Source: Legionella taurinensis (GTDB lineage: Bacteria; Pseudomonadota; Gammaproteobacteria; Legionellales; Legionellaceae). Taken from it: a stretch of 64,000 nt of DNA. A program made the position numbers and the translations under genes. Shown in pieces: positions 8,540 to 16,514 of this stretch. Position 1 is the stretch's first letter, and each line of letters starts with the position of its first letter. Where the stretch lies: contig NZ_UGOZ01000001.1 of assembly GCF_900452865.1 (NCBI RefSeq), positions 2,108,001-2,172,000 of the forward strand. Reading direction: 5' to 3'. The notes beneath the pieces were generated by a model. It was given only the letters and a program-made list of their open reading frames with translations, searched no databases and was not told the origin of the DNA.

Positions 8540-8641
8540 TCGTAAACAGGCTCGGTTCACGTTTGAAATGCAACACGCCGTTAGAAACAATTTCTGCAGG
8601 GTTTTGTACCCCAAGCATCCTCTATCCGGATTTTGACTGGA

Positions 8642-8659
8642 TGCCCGCCTGTGCGGGCA
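8642..8659. repeat. GC-rich palindrome between the symporter promoter and nagZ
   Basis: TGCCCGC-CTGT-GCGGGCA, a perfect 7-bp stem with a 4-base loop and no T-run. It could be a factor-independent terminator remnant for nagZ or a REP-like element. Nothing else is seen in 8540-8733 beyond a weak G6/C6 complementarity. Confidence 0.45.
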
Positions 8660-8733
8660 AGACAGCAGGGGGGCACCGATCTTAATAACAAACGACAGGG
8701 ATGGGTCTTACCCCCCTTGGAGACAGGGACGGC

Positions 8734-9828
8734 TCAGGTGACAGTCGATTCCCGAACTGGTCTGGCTGCAATCGAAGCGCCCTGCTTTTGCTTCAGTTTT
8801 CTGATTCTCTCGCAGGCCTGTTGGATGCGGTTTGCTGCAACAAGTCCACGTTGGACTAAGCCCTCAATCACATCAATGACTTCGGTGGCCGATACCCTGC
8901 CCAATTGATTGGCAAAAATGACCATGTCAGCGCCCGCATTGATGGTTAAACGAAGCGAATCGGCTAAGGAATAATGCTGGCTGATGGCATGCATCTGCAA
9001 ATCATCGCTGATGATCACCCCGTCAAAACCGATTTGATCGCGCAGCAATCCCGTCAGGATGCGCGATGAAAGGGTCGCCGGCAAGCCGTCTGGATCAAGC
9101 TGGCGGTTAATCACGTGCGCCGTCATTACCATCACCGGCAACGTGTTGTGGGGCAGCAGTTCAGCATAAGGTTGCAATTCATCCTTAATGAAGGTTTCAG
9201 TGACGTCCACAAAGCCTTCATGGGTATCCCCCAATGCACTGCCGTGTCCGGGAAAATGCTTGTAACAGCAGGTAATGCCCTGGTCGGCCAGGACGGTGAC
9301 GAATTGTTTGGCAATTGCCGCAACCTGGGCCGCATCCGTCCCATAACTGCGGGCCAGTTTTCCGATGATGCCCTGCCGTTCATTTAAATTTAAATCCAGC
9401 AAGGGTGCGAAATTCAGGTTAAAACCTAAGGATGTCAGAGTGTCGGCCATTTTTTGTGCTTCCTGCTGCTGTTGCTCTGGCGGCAGACTGGCATACTGTT
9501 TCGGCGACAGGCTTGTCGGGATATCAGCTAAGTGCCTTAACCGGTCCACCGCGCCGCCCTCGTAGTCGACTGCAACAAACAGAGGAAATTCGCTGCCTGC
9601 GTCAGAACTTAAAGCGCAGTGATGCAATTGCTGAATCAATGCCTTGACTTGAGACGCATCGCGGATATTCTTGCCCGGGCCTTGCGCCGCGAGATCATAA
9701 TCAAATAACAAAACCCCACCCAAGCCCTCTTTTTCAAGCCAGTTCTTCACTGGATTTTGGTCATTGATTTCTGTGCCGTCGAAACCCATGATCAGCATTT
9801 GCGCAATTTGCTGCCGTAAAGTCAACAA
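8734..9828 (-). CDS. nagZ: Beta-N-acetylhexosaminidase (GH3, peptidoglycan recycling)
   Basis: NagZ removes N-acetylglucosamine from anhydro-muropeptides in the cytoplasm during cell-wall recycling. Hallmarks are present: VAVDYEGGAVDRL, LNFAPLLDLN, KHFPGHGSALGDTHEG (catalytic His loop) and DGVIISDDLQM (nucleophile Asp). The protein is about 364 residues, slightly longer than E. coli NagZ (341). No ATG precedes the conserved LRQQIAQMLIMGF. TTG 9828 is chosen as start because a strong GGGAG Shine-Dalgarno sequence lies seven bases upstream; TTG at 9825 and an upstream TTG at 9849 are alternatives. The C-terminus has a basic, glutamine-rich tail (RKLKQKQGASIAARPVRES). Confidence 0.93.
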   Translation of the reverse strand: MLTLRQQIAQMLIMGFDGTEINDQNPVKNWLEKEGLGGVLLFDYDLAAQGPGKNIRDASQVKALIQQLHHCALSSDAGSEFPLFVAVDYEGGAVDRLRHLADIPTSLSPKQYASLPPEQQQQEAQKMADTLTSLGFNLNFAPLLDLNLNERQGIIGKLARSYGTDAAQVAAIAKQFVTVLADQGITCCYKHFPGHGSALGDTHEGFVDVTETFIKDELQPYAELLPHNTLPVMVMTAHVINRQLDPDGLPATLSSRILTGLLRDQIGFDGVIISDDLQMHAISQHYSLADSLRLTINAGADMVIFANQLGRVSATEVIDVIEGLVQRGLVAANRIQQACERIRKLKQKQGASIAARPVRESTVT

Positions 9829-9903
9829 GGGTACTCTCCCATTCTGCAATCATGCCAGCATGATACACAATGGCCTGCAATCCGCCAATGAAAAGCGCTC
9901 CCC

Positions 9904-10353
9904 TCATTGCGGCGAGACAGGTGGGATGGTACTGAAATCGCAAACGCATTTGCCCGTGGCATCGGGAGGGTATGGGGTTTCCGAAAAATCACTGGTGAAA
10001 CAAACGGGGATATTCCAGGCCGTCGTCCCCGGCTCAATGCTGCCAGGCATCGACCAGAAACGCTGCGCACGATAAACCTTGTGGGCATCCTTTTCCCAGA
10101 TTACTGGAGTAAAGCTGGCACGGTACATGAATTTTTGTGCCGGCTGGCAATTGAACGACTCCCTGGCCCACGATTGCCCTTTGGGGATAATGACTGTCGT
10201 GATTTCCTCATTGGTAATGCCATCGGTTACCACTACCTTGACATTGTAATTAGTCCAGCAATTGTCTTTCGCCAGTGTAATAAAACAAGGAAAAGCGAAG
10301 GCATTCACACAGAACAACATACCGGATACTGTACTGATGCATCGAATAGCCAT
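9904..10353 (-). CDS. Small exported protein of unknown function
   Basis: A 149-residue protein starting with a signal peptide (MAIRCISTVSGMLFCVNAFA, cleavage after AFA). The mature part has several cysteines (FPCF, DNCW, FNCQ, PVCF, GKCVCDF), fitting a disulfide-containing periplasmic or secreted protein, and ends in a proline-rich tail. The family is not recognised. It begins 44 bases downstream of the stop of the uridine-kinase-like gene on the same strand, so co-transcription is possible. An 18-bp palindrome sits just upstream of the start. A longer ORF on the opposite strand was judged a shadow because only this frame carries a signal peptide. Confidence 0.7.
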   Translation of the reverse strand: MAIRCISTVSGMLFCVNAFAFPCFITLAKDNCWTNYNVKVVVTDGITNEEITTVIIPKGQSWARESFNCQPAQKFMYRASFTPVIWEKDAHKVYRAQRFWSMPGSIEPGTTAWNIPVCFTSDFSETPYPPDATGKCVCDFSTIPPVSPQ

Positions 10354-10377
10354 AATCTGCCCGTTTAAAGACCTTTA

Positions 10378-10395
10378 TCTATAAGTAACTATAGA
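10378..10395. promoter_or_regulatory. Palindrome upstream of the small exported protein gene
   Basis: TCTATA-N6-TATAGA, perfect 6-bp arms, 25-42 bases upstream of the start at 10353 and overlapping a possible -10. It could be an operator; no regulator is identifiable. Confidence 0.3.
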
Positions 10396-10397
10396 CA

Positions 10398-11099
10398 TTA
10401 TGAAAAGAAGCGGGGGCCAATGGGTTCTGGATCGGGTTTCTGCTCTTCGTCAAACACTGGCTCAACAGGCACGGGATTTACGATTGAATTAATCAGTGTG
10501 CAGATGATTGCCTGGTTGGCGCTGTCGTGCACCATGACATGGGCTTGTTTTTGTGAAGGATTAATGATGGTGTCGTTTATTGGTTTAATGGATTTTCCAT
10601 ACTCTTGATTGATCTGTAAAATCTCAGCCAAGCGTGTTTCCGTTGAATCCACTGCCTCATTATTAACCGCTCCCTTTGTCTCCTTCGGGTGGCCCAAATT
10701 TTTTCCATGTAATTTTTCCAGCAGGTAATGCTGGTAGCACTGATCTGAATCGGTTTTCAGGAAAAGTTTCAGATCGATAATGCCAGTCTTTGATTTTTCC
10801 GTTGCCTGCGCTGCTGAAGGAGCAGATTCTGCCTCTTCCTTTGACTTCGATTTTAACGCGGAGTCAAATGCTTTTTCCAGTGCATCCTGCACCAGAAAAA
10901 AATGCCCCACCAACAGACAAACGCCCTGTTTCTGTTTTATTTTCGCAATTAAATCAGTAACGACATATTCGCCTTTTTCATTCCGTATCTCATCTTCCTT
11001 GACGATTTCTACCGTACGGAATTGGATTGTTTCGGAAATCTGCTTTGCCAGTTGCTTAAGATTAGCGCCAATTGGACCACAAAGTGCGATAACGTACAT
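10398..11099 (-). CDS. Degenerate uridine-kinase-like P-loop protein (putative pseudokinase)
   Basis: A 233-residue soluble protein. The N-terminal strand-loop-helix MYVIALCGPIGANLKQLAKQ aligns by eye with the uridine kinase P-loop, but the Walker A GxxxxGK[ST] is lost: G-P-I-G-A-N-L-K has no GK[ST]. VCLLVGHFFLVQDALEKAFD matches the 'VEGIL' segment. DLKLFLKTDSDQCYQHYLLEK matches the DxKIFVDTDAD-R motif, and KPINDTIINPSQKQAHVMVHD matches the C-terminal VRPxHExFxxPSKxxADxII motif. The residue usually giving catalysis in the DxD region and the P-loop lysine are altered. Inserted serine/alanine/lysine-rich (about residues 82-105) and acidic-proline tails are unlike housekeeping Udk. It is likely a nucleotide-kinase fold repurposed for binding, possibly an effector. 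It has its own sigma-70 promoter. Confidence 0.6.
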   Translation of the reverse strand: MYVIALCGPIGANLKQLAKQISETIQFRTVEIVKEDEIRNEKGEYVVTDLIAKIKQKQGVCLLVGHFFLVQDALEKAFDSALKSKSKEEAESAPSAAQATEKSKTGIIDLKLFLKTDSDQCYQHYLLEKLHGKNLGHPKETKGAVNNEAVDSTETRLAEILQINQEYGKSIKPINDTIINPSQKQAHVMVHDSANQAIICTLINSIVNPVPVEPVFDEEQKPDPEPIGPRFFS

Positions 11100-11124
11100 A
11101 TTCTCATCTCATTTATTTTTTTGC

Positions 11125-11153
11125 ATCATAATAATTGCCCATATAAAAGTCAA
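11125..11153 (-). promoter_or_regulatory. Sigma-70 promoter for the uridine-kinase-like gene
   Basis: Minus strand: -35 TTGACT (complement of 11148-11153), 17-base spacer, -10 TATGAT (complement of 11125-11130). The start codon at 11099 lies about 20 bases from the predicted transcript start. Confidence 0.65.
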
Positions 11154-11196
11154 AGTGCCCCTATAATGATATTTTATGGCTTTACCCTATCAGGCA

Positions 11197-11223
11197 TTGA
11201 TTTTTTAAGCCATTGAGTATATT
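11197..11223 (+). promoter_or_regulatory. Possible promoter of tRNA-Ser
   Basis: TTGATT (11197-11202), a short 15-base spacer, then TATATT (11218-11223), 14 bases before the tRNA. The spacer is below optimum, so the call is tentative. Confidence 0.35.
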
Positions 11224-11237
11224 CTCACCCACTCGTT

Positions 11238-11325
11238 GGAGAGATGGCCGAGCGGTCGAAGGCGCACGCCTGGAAAGTGTGTATACGGAAACGTATCGAG
11301 GGTTCGAATCCCTCTCTCTCCGCCA
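11238..11325 (+). tRNA. tRNA-Ser (anticodon GGA)
   Basis: An 88-base class II tRNA with CCA encoded. The acceptor stem GGAGAGA pairs with TCTCTCC, followed by G and CCA. The anticodon loop CTGGAAA gives anticodon GGA (reads UCC/UCU). A long variable arm (TATACG-GAAA-CGTATC) marks a serine tRNA, and the T-arm is GAGGG-TTCGAAT-CCCTC. It resembles E. coli tRNA-Ser(GGA) closely in the anticodon and variable regions. Confidence 0.97.
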
Positions 11326-11453
11326 AATTCCCCCCTGCATTGTTAAGTTCGCGTAAATTCCTGTAAAACTCAGCCTCCTGGCTCTTGTCACTGTTTTTTA
11401 TCTATACAGAATCAGTTAAAATTGACGCGTTGTTAATCACTTTGAGAATTACA

Positions 11454-14400
11454 ATGCCAGCTCAAATTAAAATGATCAATTCCATCAACCGTCTTTTAAG
11501 CCGAAATGACACCGCCATTCAATTAAATCCTGAAGGTGTCTGCGGCGGGCTGGTTTGTATGCGGATTCGTTATCGTTTTGAGGGTCGGGAAGCCGAATTT
11601 TTCGACCTGTGCCGTCAGCTGGCAAACCCGCCGAAGGACTATGTCTATGGCAATGGCAGCAAGCTGGATCTTTTTATCCGCGACATCGAAATTGAATTTA
11701 ACCGCAACAAATACACTCAGGCCAAATCGCTGCAGGGGGACATGGAAAAAGCAGTCCTCATCCAGGGCAAACCCATCAGGAAAGAGTTCGCCATTGGTTT
11801 AGTCGAAAGCAAAACCCAATGGGCAGCCATTCTTGAGCAACTGCGCCATGATGGACGCTCCTGCTATGTGGCCTCTCACACTCACGCCATTGAAATGACG
11901 TTTGAAAATGGCCGTTATGAAATTTATGATCCCAATTACGATGAAGACAATCCGAATCAAGCGGTTTCAGCTGAAAAGACTAAAAACGTCCGCACGTTCA
12001 CCAAAGCCAGTGAAGTCATCGAGGAATTATGCCGCCAATTTGGCTATCCGGATGAGCAAGTGGGGTTGAGCATTCACATTTACGCCAATCCTCACGATCC
12101 AAGCCCTGCCGTCTACCCTGACAAAAAAGCGCTCGTAAGCAAGTTTACACAAACCGAGTTTGATCGCCAGATAGGCATCACGGATAAACAATGGGTTTAC
12201 AACAGCCTGTATTTTGCAGCTTATGTTAATGATACGGACACCATCCAGGCCTACCTTGATCATAATCAGGTGACACCCTACCAGGCTGCCTACCTCATGC
12301 ACACCGATCGCTGGAATAAGGAACTGCTTAAACTCTACAAATTGAAAAACAAGGACGATAAGCTCCATCTGCTGACTTATGCGCTCTGGCAAGGCAATCC
12401 GCAATTGTTTGCGCAACTGCTTGAGGCCTATGAGAGCGAATACGCTTCTGACAGCCAGAAACAGGAATTTAAGGCTTACATCGGCAAGGATTTCCATTTT
12501 CTCATCAAAGCGGCAGAATGCCGCAATGCAACCTGCCTTCGTGCCGTGTTTGAACTCTATAAAAAATATGCCATTGATTACACCGCGCTCTCATCCACCC
12601 AGCTCTCGGGTATTCTTCACAAAATCAGCGAGCGAGGGGATATTGATTGCCTGAAAACACTGAGGGCTTATCTCCCCAACCTCCCCTTCAACTATTTAAG
12701 TGAGGCATTACGGGTTGCTGCAGAACACGATCGCCAGTCTGTCGTGCAGTTCTGGCTGAATGAAATAAAGGAATTAAGCCGTAAGGACAAGTCACCGGTC
12801 AGTGCCAAAACCAGAAATTTGAGCCTTAAATCGGTGCAGAAACTGTCTTTGCCTACCTTTACACAGCTTCTGCAAGTGGGGCTTAAAGTCGATGCCAGCA
12901 TGATTCCCCAACTTTTGAAGCGTAAAGATCGTCGTTTCTTTGAGGCCTGGATAGACAATACGTCCGGAACCGATCGCTACCGCGAACTCATTAGCCACCC
13001 CAGCCCTGATTTAAGCCAGGGCCTGGATTTGCACGCTTTTTTGGTGTTATGCCGCTATGACCGCAATGCACTCATTGAGAAGCACTGGACAGAGGAGGCC
13101 GATTCCTTTGGCGTCGATGCGTTGGCCTTTGCGTGCGAGACAGGCAATAAAGCGATGGCAACCTTTCTGGCGAAGAGGGGTTTTCGTCTCGACAAATCGT
13201 ACACGGCAAAAGCCCTAAAAGCCGCAATGGCTGGTTTTGAATTCGAAAAGGTTCAAGCAATTTTAGCCGTGCCTGTAGAGGTGTCTGAATTCTTCACAAA
13301 AGAAAACAAAGCCTTAATTTACCAATTGATTGGCGCCGGGGAAATCGGTTTTATCTTCCGTGCCTGGAAAAAATTAAGCGCAGACCAGAAACAGGACTAC
13401 CTGCTTCATGCCGTAAGCATAGGCAGCCGTGAATTTTGCGAAAAACTTGCCGCCCGCTACCCTCGCTACGCCTCAACCTACATTGAAGTACTGCTTGACG
13501 CCTATAAAAGCAATAATCAATACACGGAGGTACTTGACGCAGCCATTTATTTAGCCGATTCCCTGAAAGCCACTCACTTTGCTGAATGCGTTCACCAATT
13601 AACCGACGTGTACGAGCAACTGCTCTACACTCACGAGAAAGCGGACAACGCCGCAGACGAAAAGGCGTTTCGCAGTAAAGCCCGCCAATCGATCAGCGGC
13701 CTGATTGCCCTTTTAACGCATGCCATTGAACACCACCGGTTTGGCTTTGCGCTGAAACTCATGTCGTTTGTTCACTTAAGCAACGAAGAACAGGAACAGC
13801 TTTTAGTCAAAGCCTACGCTCGGAAAGAAACCGCCATTCTGGAATTCATGCTCGAAAACTACCCCGGTTTTCGCGCCAATCCAACGAACCATTTCAATCT
13901 GGAAGCCCAAAAAGAATACGGCCTGCTGGCGAAATTACTTGAAGGCGCGCAAGTTCTCGATAACGCGGTTTACATGGCTCTGCTTAAACGAGCAGTCGCC
14001 AGAGAGGATGAACGGGTCATTGCCCTGTTAAGTCGGTACATCAACACGGCTTTCCGTGCCCAAGGCTCGCCCATGTATGACGCCATTCAACAGGGCCATG
14101 TGAACGGTATCCTGTTATTATTGAAATACGGCGCAAGAGTCCATGAGCACCCCATTCCTGACATGCTGTTTACTCTGGCAATCCAGCAGCCGACGGCCGA
14201 TTTGTTGCACCTTCTGTTGCAAAACAGGGATTTTCTCACCCATTTTCATCGGGAATTGGGAGACAACCTCAACCGCCTGTTCCATCATGCCTCCCCAGCC
14301 GTTCTACTTTATGCGGCAGGCAAGGTCGATATGGCTGCAAACTATCAGGAATTTCTCCATCATGCGCTAACCCACGACGATGTGCCATTGCTGCAGCGTT

Positions 14401-16319
14401 TAAAACAGACAGAACAATTTAAGACCGCGGATTTACACAAGCTGTTTGATCTCGCCTGTGAACACCAGGCCAGTGCGGTGGTCAATGAATTACTGGCAAG
14501 CCCGCTGTCCTTTGATGACCGAAAAGCCCTGCATGGAAAGCTCGACAAACTGTTTGGTGTTGCCAACCCGGATTCGGAAATCGATGCCCAAACCATTTAT
14601 GAACGGGTTTATCCCAAAGCGCTCTACCGCCTGTATGAGCTGGTCAAAACGGAGCGCTATCGTCCATTTGCTGCGCTGCATTCCTCCATTTATACCATGA
14701 TTGGCGACGAAGGCCTGTTTAAGGCCTCCCACGTCCGAAACGAGCATCGTCAGGGGCTTTTACGCAGCCGTCTGATCAGCAATGCCCTGGATAAGGGTGA
14801 TCAGGTTATCCTGAATCAATTGCTTCAGCAGCTTGAAAACAAACCGCCAGTCAATCAGGAAATCATTGATATTTTTGCCGCCAACCTGCAAAAACCCCTG
14901 ATTATCAGCGTGCTGTTAGAACACTTTCCGCTGGACAGCGTCATTGAGGAAGCAATAGCCCAGAAAAAAGGCTTAGTCATTGTCTCGCTGTTAAAGGGCA
15001 AGCCCGCCAGTGCCCTGTCCGGTGAGACACTGCAACGTCTTAAAAAACACAGTGATTTGCTGCTTTTTGCCCTGCTTAAAAAAGCCAGGCAGGAACTGGC
15101 TGACGATCCCCGCGCTCAACTCAACGCCCTGCTTATTCCGAACTCGCCGCTGGCTCTGGCGCAGGTGCTCGCCAACCAGGCTTTGGCAATAAAAAAAATC
15201 ATTACCCACATCCAGGATTTAATGATTAGGAACAAACAGAACCTGAACATGCGTTTTTATGATTTTGAACTGGAAAAGAAAATCATGGATGACCTCGCCG
15301 CGATGGAAGAAATTCAACCCCTGATTGATGAATGGGTAAGCAAACTCCCAGTCTATGCCACTCGAAAAGAGGCCGACGACAACTTAAATCAGGATGCGCT
15401 CAATCTCTTAAATCAACCCAAAGCGCGAGACGCTGTCCGCCAAATCAGAACCTACCTGAAAAAGCATGATTTGACGCCTCATGGGTTTGACGAAAAAAAA
15501 CAACTGCATGCCTTATTTGATGCGCTGGAAAAAAGAGAGGCCGAGGAACATCAACAGCCATTGCTGTTGATCGAACCGCCAGAAGAACAGGCAGAGACGC
15601 CCGATCAGGAGGAACTTAAGATTCAGGAAAAAAGTCTTCCTGTCCCCAACCCACCGATCGATAATAAGCCCTTATTGGCCGCCCTCATGAGCGAGTTGGA
15701 GAATTACAAACAGGCAAGGAGCCACTACGGTCAAACCAGGCACGCCATTTCCTGGTTCCAGTACACCAAAGACGACAAGGAATCAGCCATTCGACAGTTG
15801 GTTGAAGCCCTGAAATCCCCGCATAAAGGCATTAACCTGCATGATGAAAGCGTGCTTCTTAATGGCCGTTTGCATGACCGTCTCGATGCGTTCATGGCCC
15901 AACACGGCAAGGCTTTAGCGAAGGAGCTTCATTGCGACAAGCCCCTTAGCACACTTGAGGATCTGATTGACTACCTCAATACACGCGATCCAGTATCAAG
16001 CCTGATTAGCATTCTTGAGCAATACCATACGGCCCGGGATGCAAAGCCTGAGCGCTATCATTGGTCTATTTTTAGCCAATTCACAGGCACGGAGAAAAAA
16101 GCAGCAGCAAAACACCTGATTGAACGGCTTAAGGGCAATGATGTCGTTCTCAGTGAAAACGATATGGCTGCGCTGCAGCAGGGTTCACTTGGAGAGGAAA
16201 TAGAGACATTCATTGAACTCTATGGCAAAGCATTGAAACAGCAGTTCAATCGAGCCGTTTTTTCTCTCTATGATTTGGTTGAATGCTGTCGTACTAATCA
16301 AGCGATGCTTAATCATTAA
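11454..16319 (+). CDS. Very large putative Dot/Icm effector: YopT/C58-like cysteine-protease head, long helical repeat body
   Basis: 1621 residues, no signal peptide. The N-terminal domain shows PEGVCGGL (Cys30), SHTHAIEM (His144) and YEIYDPNY (Asp159), the spacing and local sequence of clan CA C58 peptidases (YopT/AvrPphB), where His and Asp are also about 15-16 residues apart; the fold is inferred. Residues about 270 to 1320 are helical repeats with ankyrin-like hairpins (e.g. AAYVNDTDTIQAYLDHNQVT, and AIQQGHVNGILLLLKYGARV near 890). A charged linker (EEPPEEQ-like) follows. The last 200 residues contain two copies of a module of about 100 residues (from LMSELENYKQAR and from LISILEQYHTAR), each ending G-x-L-x3-[IL]-x-x-F. 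ATG 11454 is chosen over an upstream in-frame TTG at 11385 that precedes plausible promoter sequence. It follows tRNA-Ser by 128 bases. Host target unknown. Confidence 0.8.
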   Translation: MPAQIKMINSINRLLSRNDTAIQLNPEGVCGGLVCMRIRYRFEGREAEFFDLCRQLANPPKDYVYGNGSKLDLFIRDIEIEFNRNKYTQAKSLQGDMEKAVLIQGKPIRKEFAIGLVESKTQWAAILEQLRHDGRSCYVASHTHAIEMTFENGRYEIYDPNYDEDNPNQAVSAEKTKNVRTFTKASEVIEELCRQFGYPDEQVGLSIHIYANPHDPSPAVYPDKKALVSKFTQTEFDRQIGITDKQWVYNSLYFAAYVNDTDTIQAYLDHNQVTPYQAAYLMHTDRWNKELLKLYKLKNKDDKLHLLTYALWQGNPQLFAQLLEAYESEYASDSQKQEFKAYIGKDFHFLIKAAECRNATCLRAVFELYKKYAIDYTALSSTQLSGILHKISERGDIDCLKTLRAYLPNLPFNYLSEALRVAAEHDRQSVVQFWLNEIKELSRKDKSPVSAKTRNLSLKSVQKLSLPTFTQLLQVGLKVDASMIPQLLKRKDRRFFEAWIDNTSGTDRYRELISHPSPDLSQGLDLHAFLVLCRYDRNALIEKHWTEEADSFGVDALAFACETGNKAMATFLAKRGFRLDKSYTAKALKAAMAGFEFEKVQAILAVPVEVSEFFTKENKALIYQLIGAGEIGFIFRAWKKLSADQKQDYLLHAVSIGSREFCEKLAARYPRYASTYIEVLLDAYKSNNQYTEVLDAAIYLADSLKATHFAECVHQLTDVYEQLLYTHEKADNAADEKAFRSKARQSISGLIALLTHAIEHHRFGFALKLMSFVHLSNEEQEQLLVKAYARKETAILEFMLENYPGFRANPTNHFNLEAQKEYGLLAKLLEGAQVLDNAVYMALLKRAVAREDERVIALLSRYINTAFRAQGSPMYDAIQQGHVNGILLLLKYGARVHEHPIPDMLFTLAIQQPTADLLHLLLQNRDFLTHFHRELGDNLNRLFHHASPAVLLYAAGKVDMAANYQEFLHHALTHDDVPLLQRLKQTEQFKTADLHKLFDLACEHQASAVVNELLASPLSFDDRKALHGKLDKLFGVANPDSEIDAQTIYERVYPKALYRLYELVKTERYRPFAALHSSIYTMIGDEGLFKASHVRNEHRQGLLRSRLISNALDKGDQVILNQLLQQLENKPPVNQEIIDIFAANLQKPLIISVLLEHFPLDSVIEEAIAQKKGLVIVSLLKGKPASALSGETLQRLKKHSDLLLFALLKKARQELADDPRAQLNALLIPNSPLALAQVLANQALAIKKIITHIQDLMIRNKQNLNMRFYDFELEKKIMDDLAAMEEIQPLIDEWVSKLPVYATRKEADDNLNQDALNLLNQPKARDAVRQIRTYLKKHDLTPHGFDEKKQLHALFDALEKREAEEHQQPLLLIEPPEEQAETPDQEELKIQEKSLPVPNPPIDNKPLLAALMSELENYKQARSHYGQTRHAISWFQYTKDDKESAIRQLVEALKSPHKGINLHDESVLLNGRLHDRLDAFMAQHGKALAKELHCDKPLSTLEDLIDYLNTRDPVSSLISILEQYHTARDAKPERYHWSIFSQFTGTEKKAAAKHLIERLKGNDVVLSENDMAALQQGSLGEEIETFIELYGKALKQQFNRAVFSLYDLVECCRTNQAMLNH

Positions 16320-16321
16320 AC

Positions 16322-16350
16322 CCGGAATGGACTCGTGTAGTCCAATCCGG
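16322..16350. terminator. Hairpin after the large effector gene
   Basis: Arms of 12 bp with one mismatch (CCGGAATGGACT / AGTCCAATCCGG) and a 5-base loop, starting two bases after the stop codon. There is no T-run, so it may act as a transcript-stabilising hairpin rather than a classical terminator. Confidence 0.5.
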
Positions 16351-16369
16351 AAACGTAATGGTAGACCGC

Positions 16370-16399
16370 TTGCATCATGGTCGAGAAACAGGTTAAAAT
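16370..16399 (+). promoter_or_regulatory. Predicted promoter of the ABC-F gene
   Basis: TTGCAT (16370-16375), 18-base spacer, TAAAAT (16394-16399). The transcript would start near 16406, leaving a leader of about 109 bases before the ABC-F start codon. Confidence 0.45.
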
Positions 16400-16406
16400 T
16401 GTGCTT

Positions 16407-16423
16407 TTGTATTACTAATACAA
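16407..16423. promoter_or_regulatory. Perfect 17-bp palindrome at the ABC-F transcription start
   Basis: TTGTATTA-C-TAATACAA, 8-bp arms around one base, lying at the predicted start site. It is an operator-like element or a 5' transcript hairpin. Confidence 0.5.
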
Positions 16424-16438
16424 CAGGTAGAACCTGAA

Positions 16439-16459
16439 ATGAACAACATTACTCAATAA
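16439..16459 (+). CDS. Possible six-residue leader peptide (MNNITQ) of the ABC-F gene
   Basis: A short ORF in the leader of the ABC-F gene, with a weak AGG ten to twelve bases upstream. A hairpin at 16472-16488 (7-bp stem, UUU loop) and a pyrimidine-rich stretch follow it. Antibiotic-resistance ABC-F genes in other bacteria are often controlled by ribosome stalling on such small ORFs. No functional proof here. Confidence 0.25.
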   Translation: MNNITQ

Positions 16460-16471
16460 ATTGCACACGGC

Positions 16472-16488
16472 CAGAGGGTTTCTCTCTG
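16472..16488 (+). promoter_or_regulatory. Leader hairpin before the ABC-F gene
   Basis: CAGAGGG-TTT-CTCTCTG: 7-bp stem with one G-U pair. A T-rich run follows about ten bases later, so it is only an imperfect attenuator. It ends 26 bases before the ABC-F start codon. Confidence 0.35.
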
Positions 16489-16514
16489 CGGTAGTCTTCT
16501 TTTGAGTTATTGTT

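Noticed and set aside
8477-8614. Upstream extension of the cysteine-ended leader frame into a 68-residue ORF
   Set aside because: It would start upstream of the strong promoter at 8512-8539, has no Shine-Dalgarno sequence, and its product has no recognisable feature; the short ORF fits the transcript better.
9907-10368. 153-residue plus-strand ORF opposite the small exported protein
   Set aside because: No signal, domain or sensible composition, while the minus-strand frame has a clear signal peptide and ordered cysteines.
11238-16319. tRNA-Ser as an integration site for an island carrying the large effector gene
   Set aside because: No repeat of the tRNA 3' end and no integrase were found downstream within the window.
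16322-16350. Classical rho-independent terminator after the large effector gene
   Set aside because: The stem is good but no T-run follows; kept only as a hairpin.
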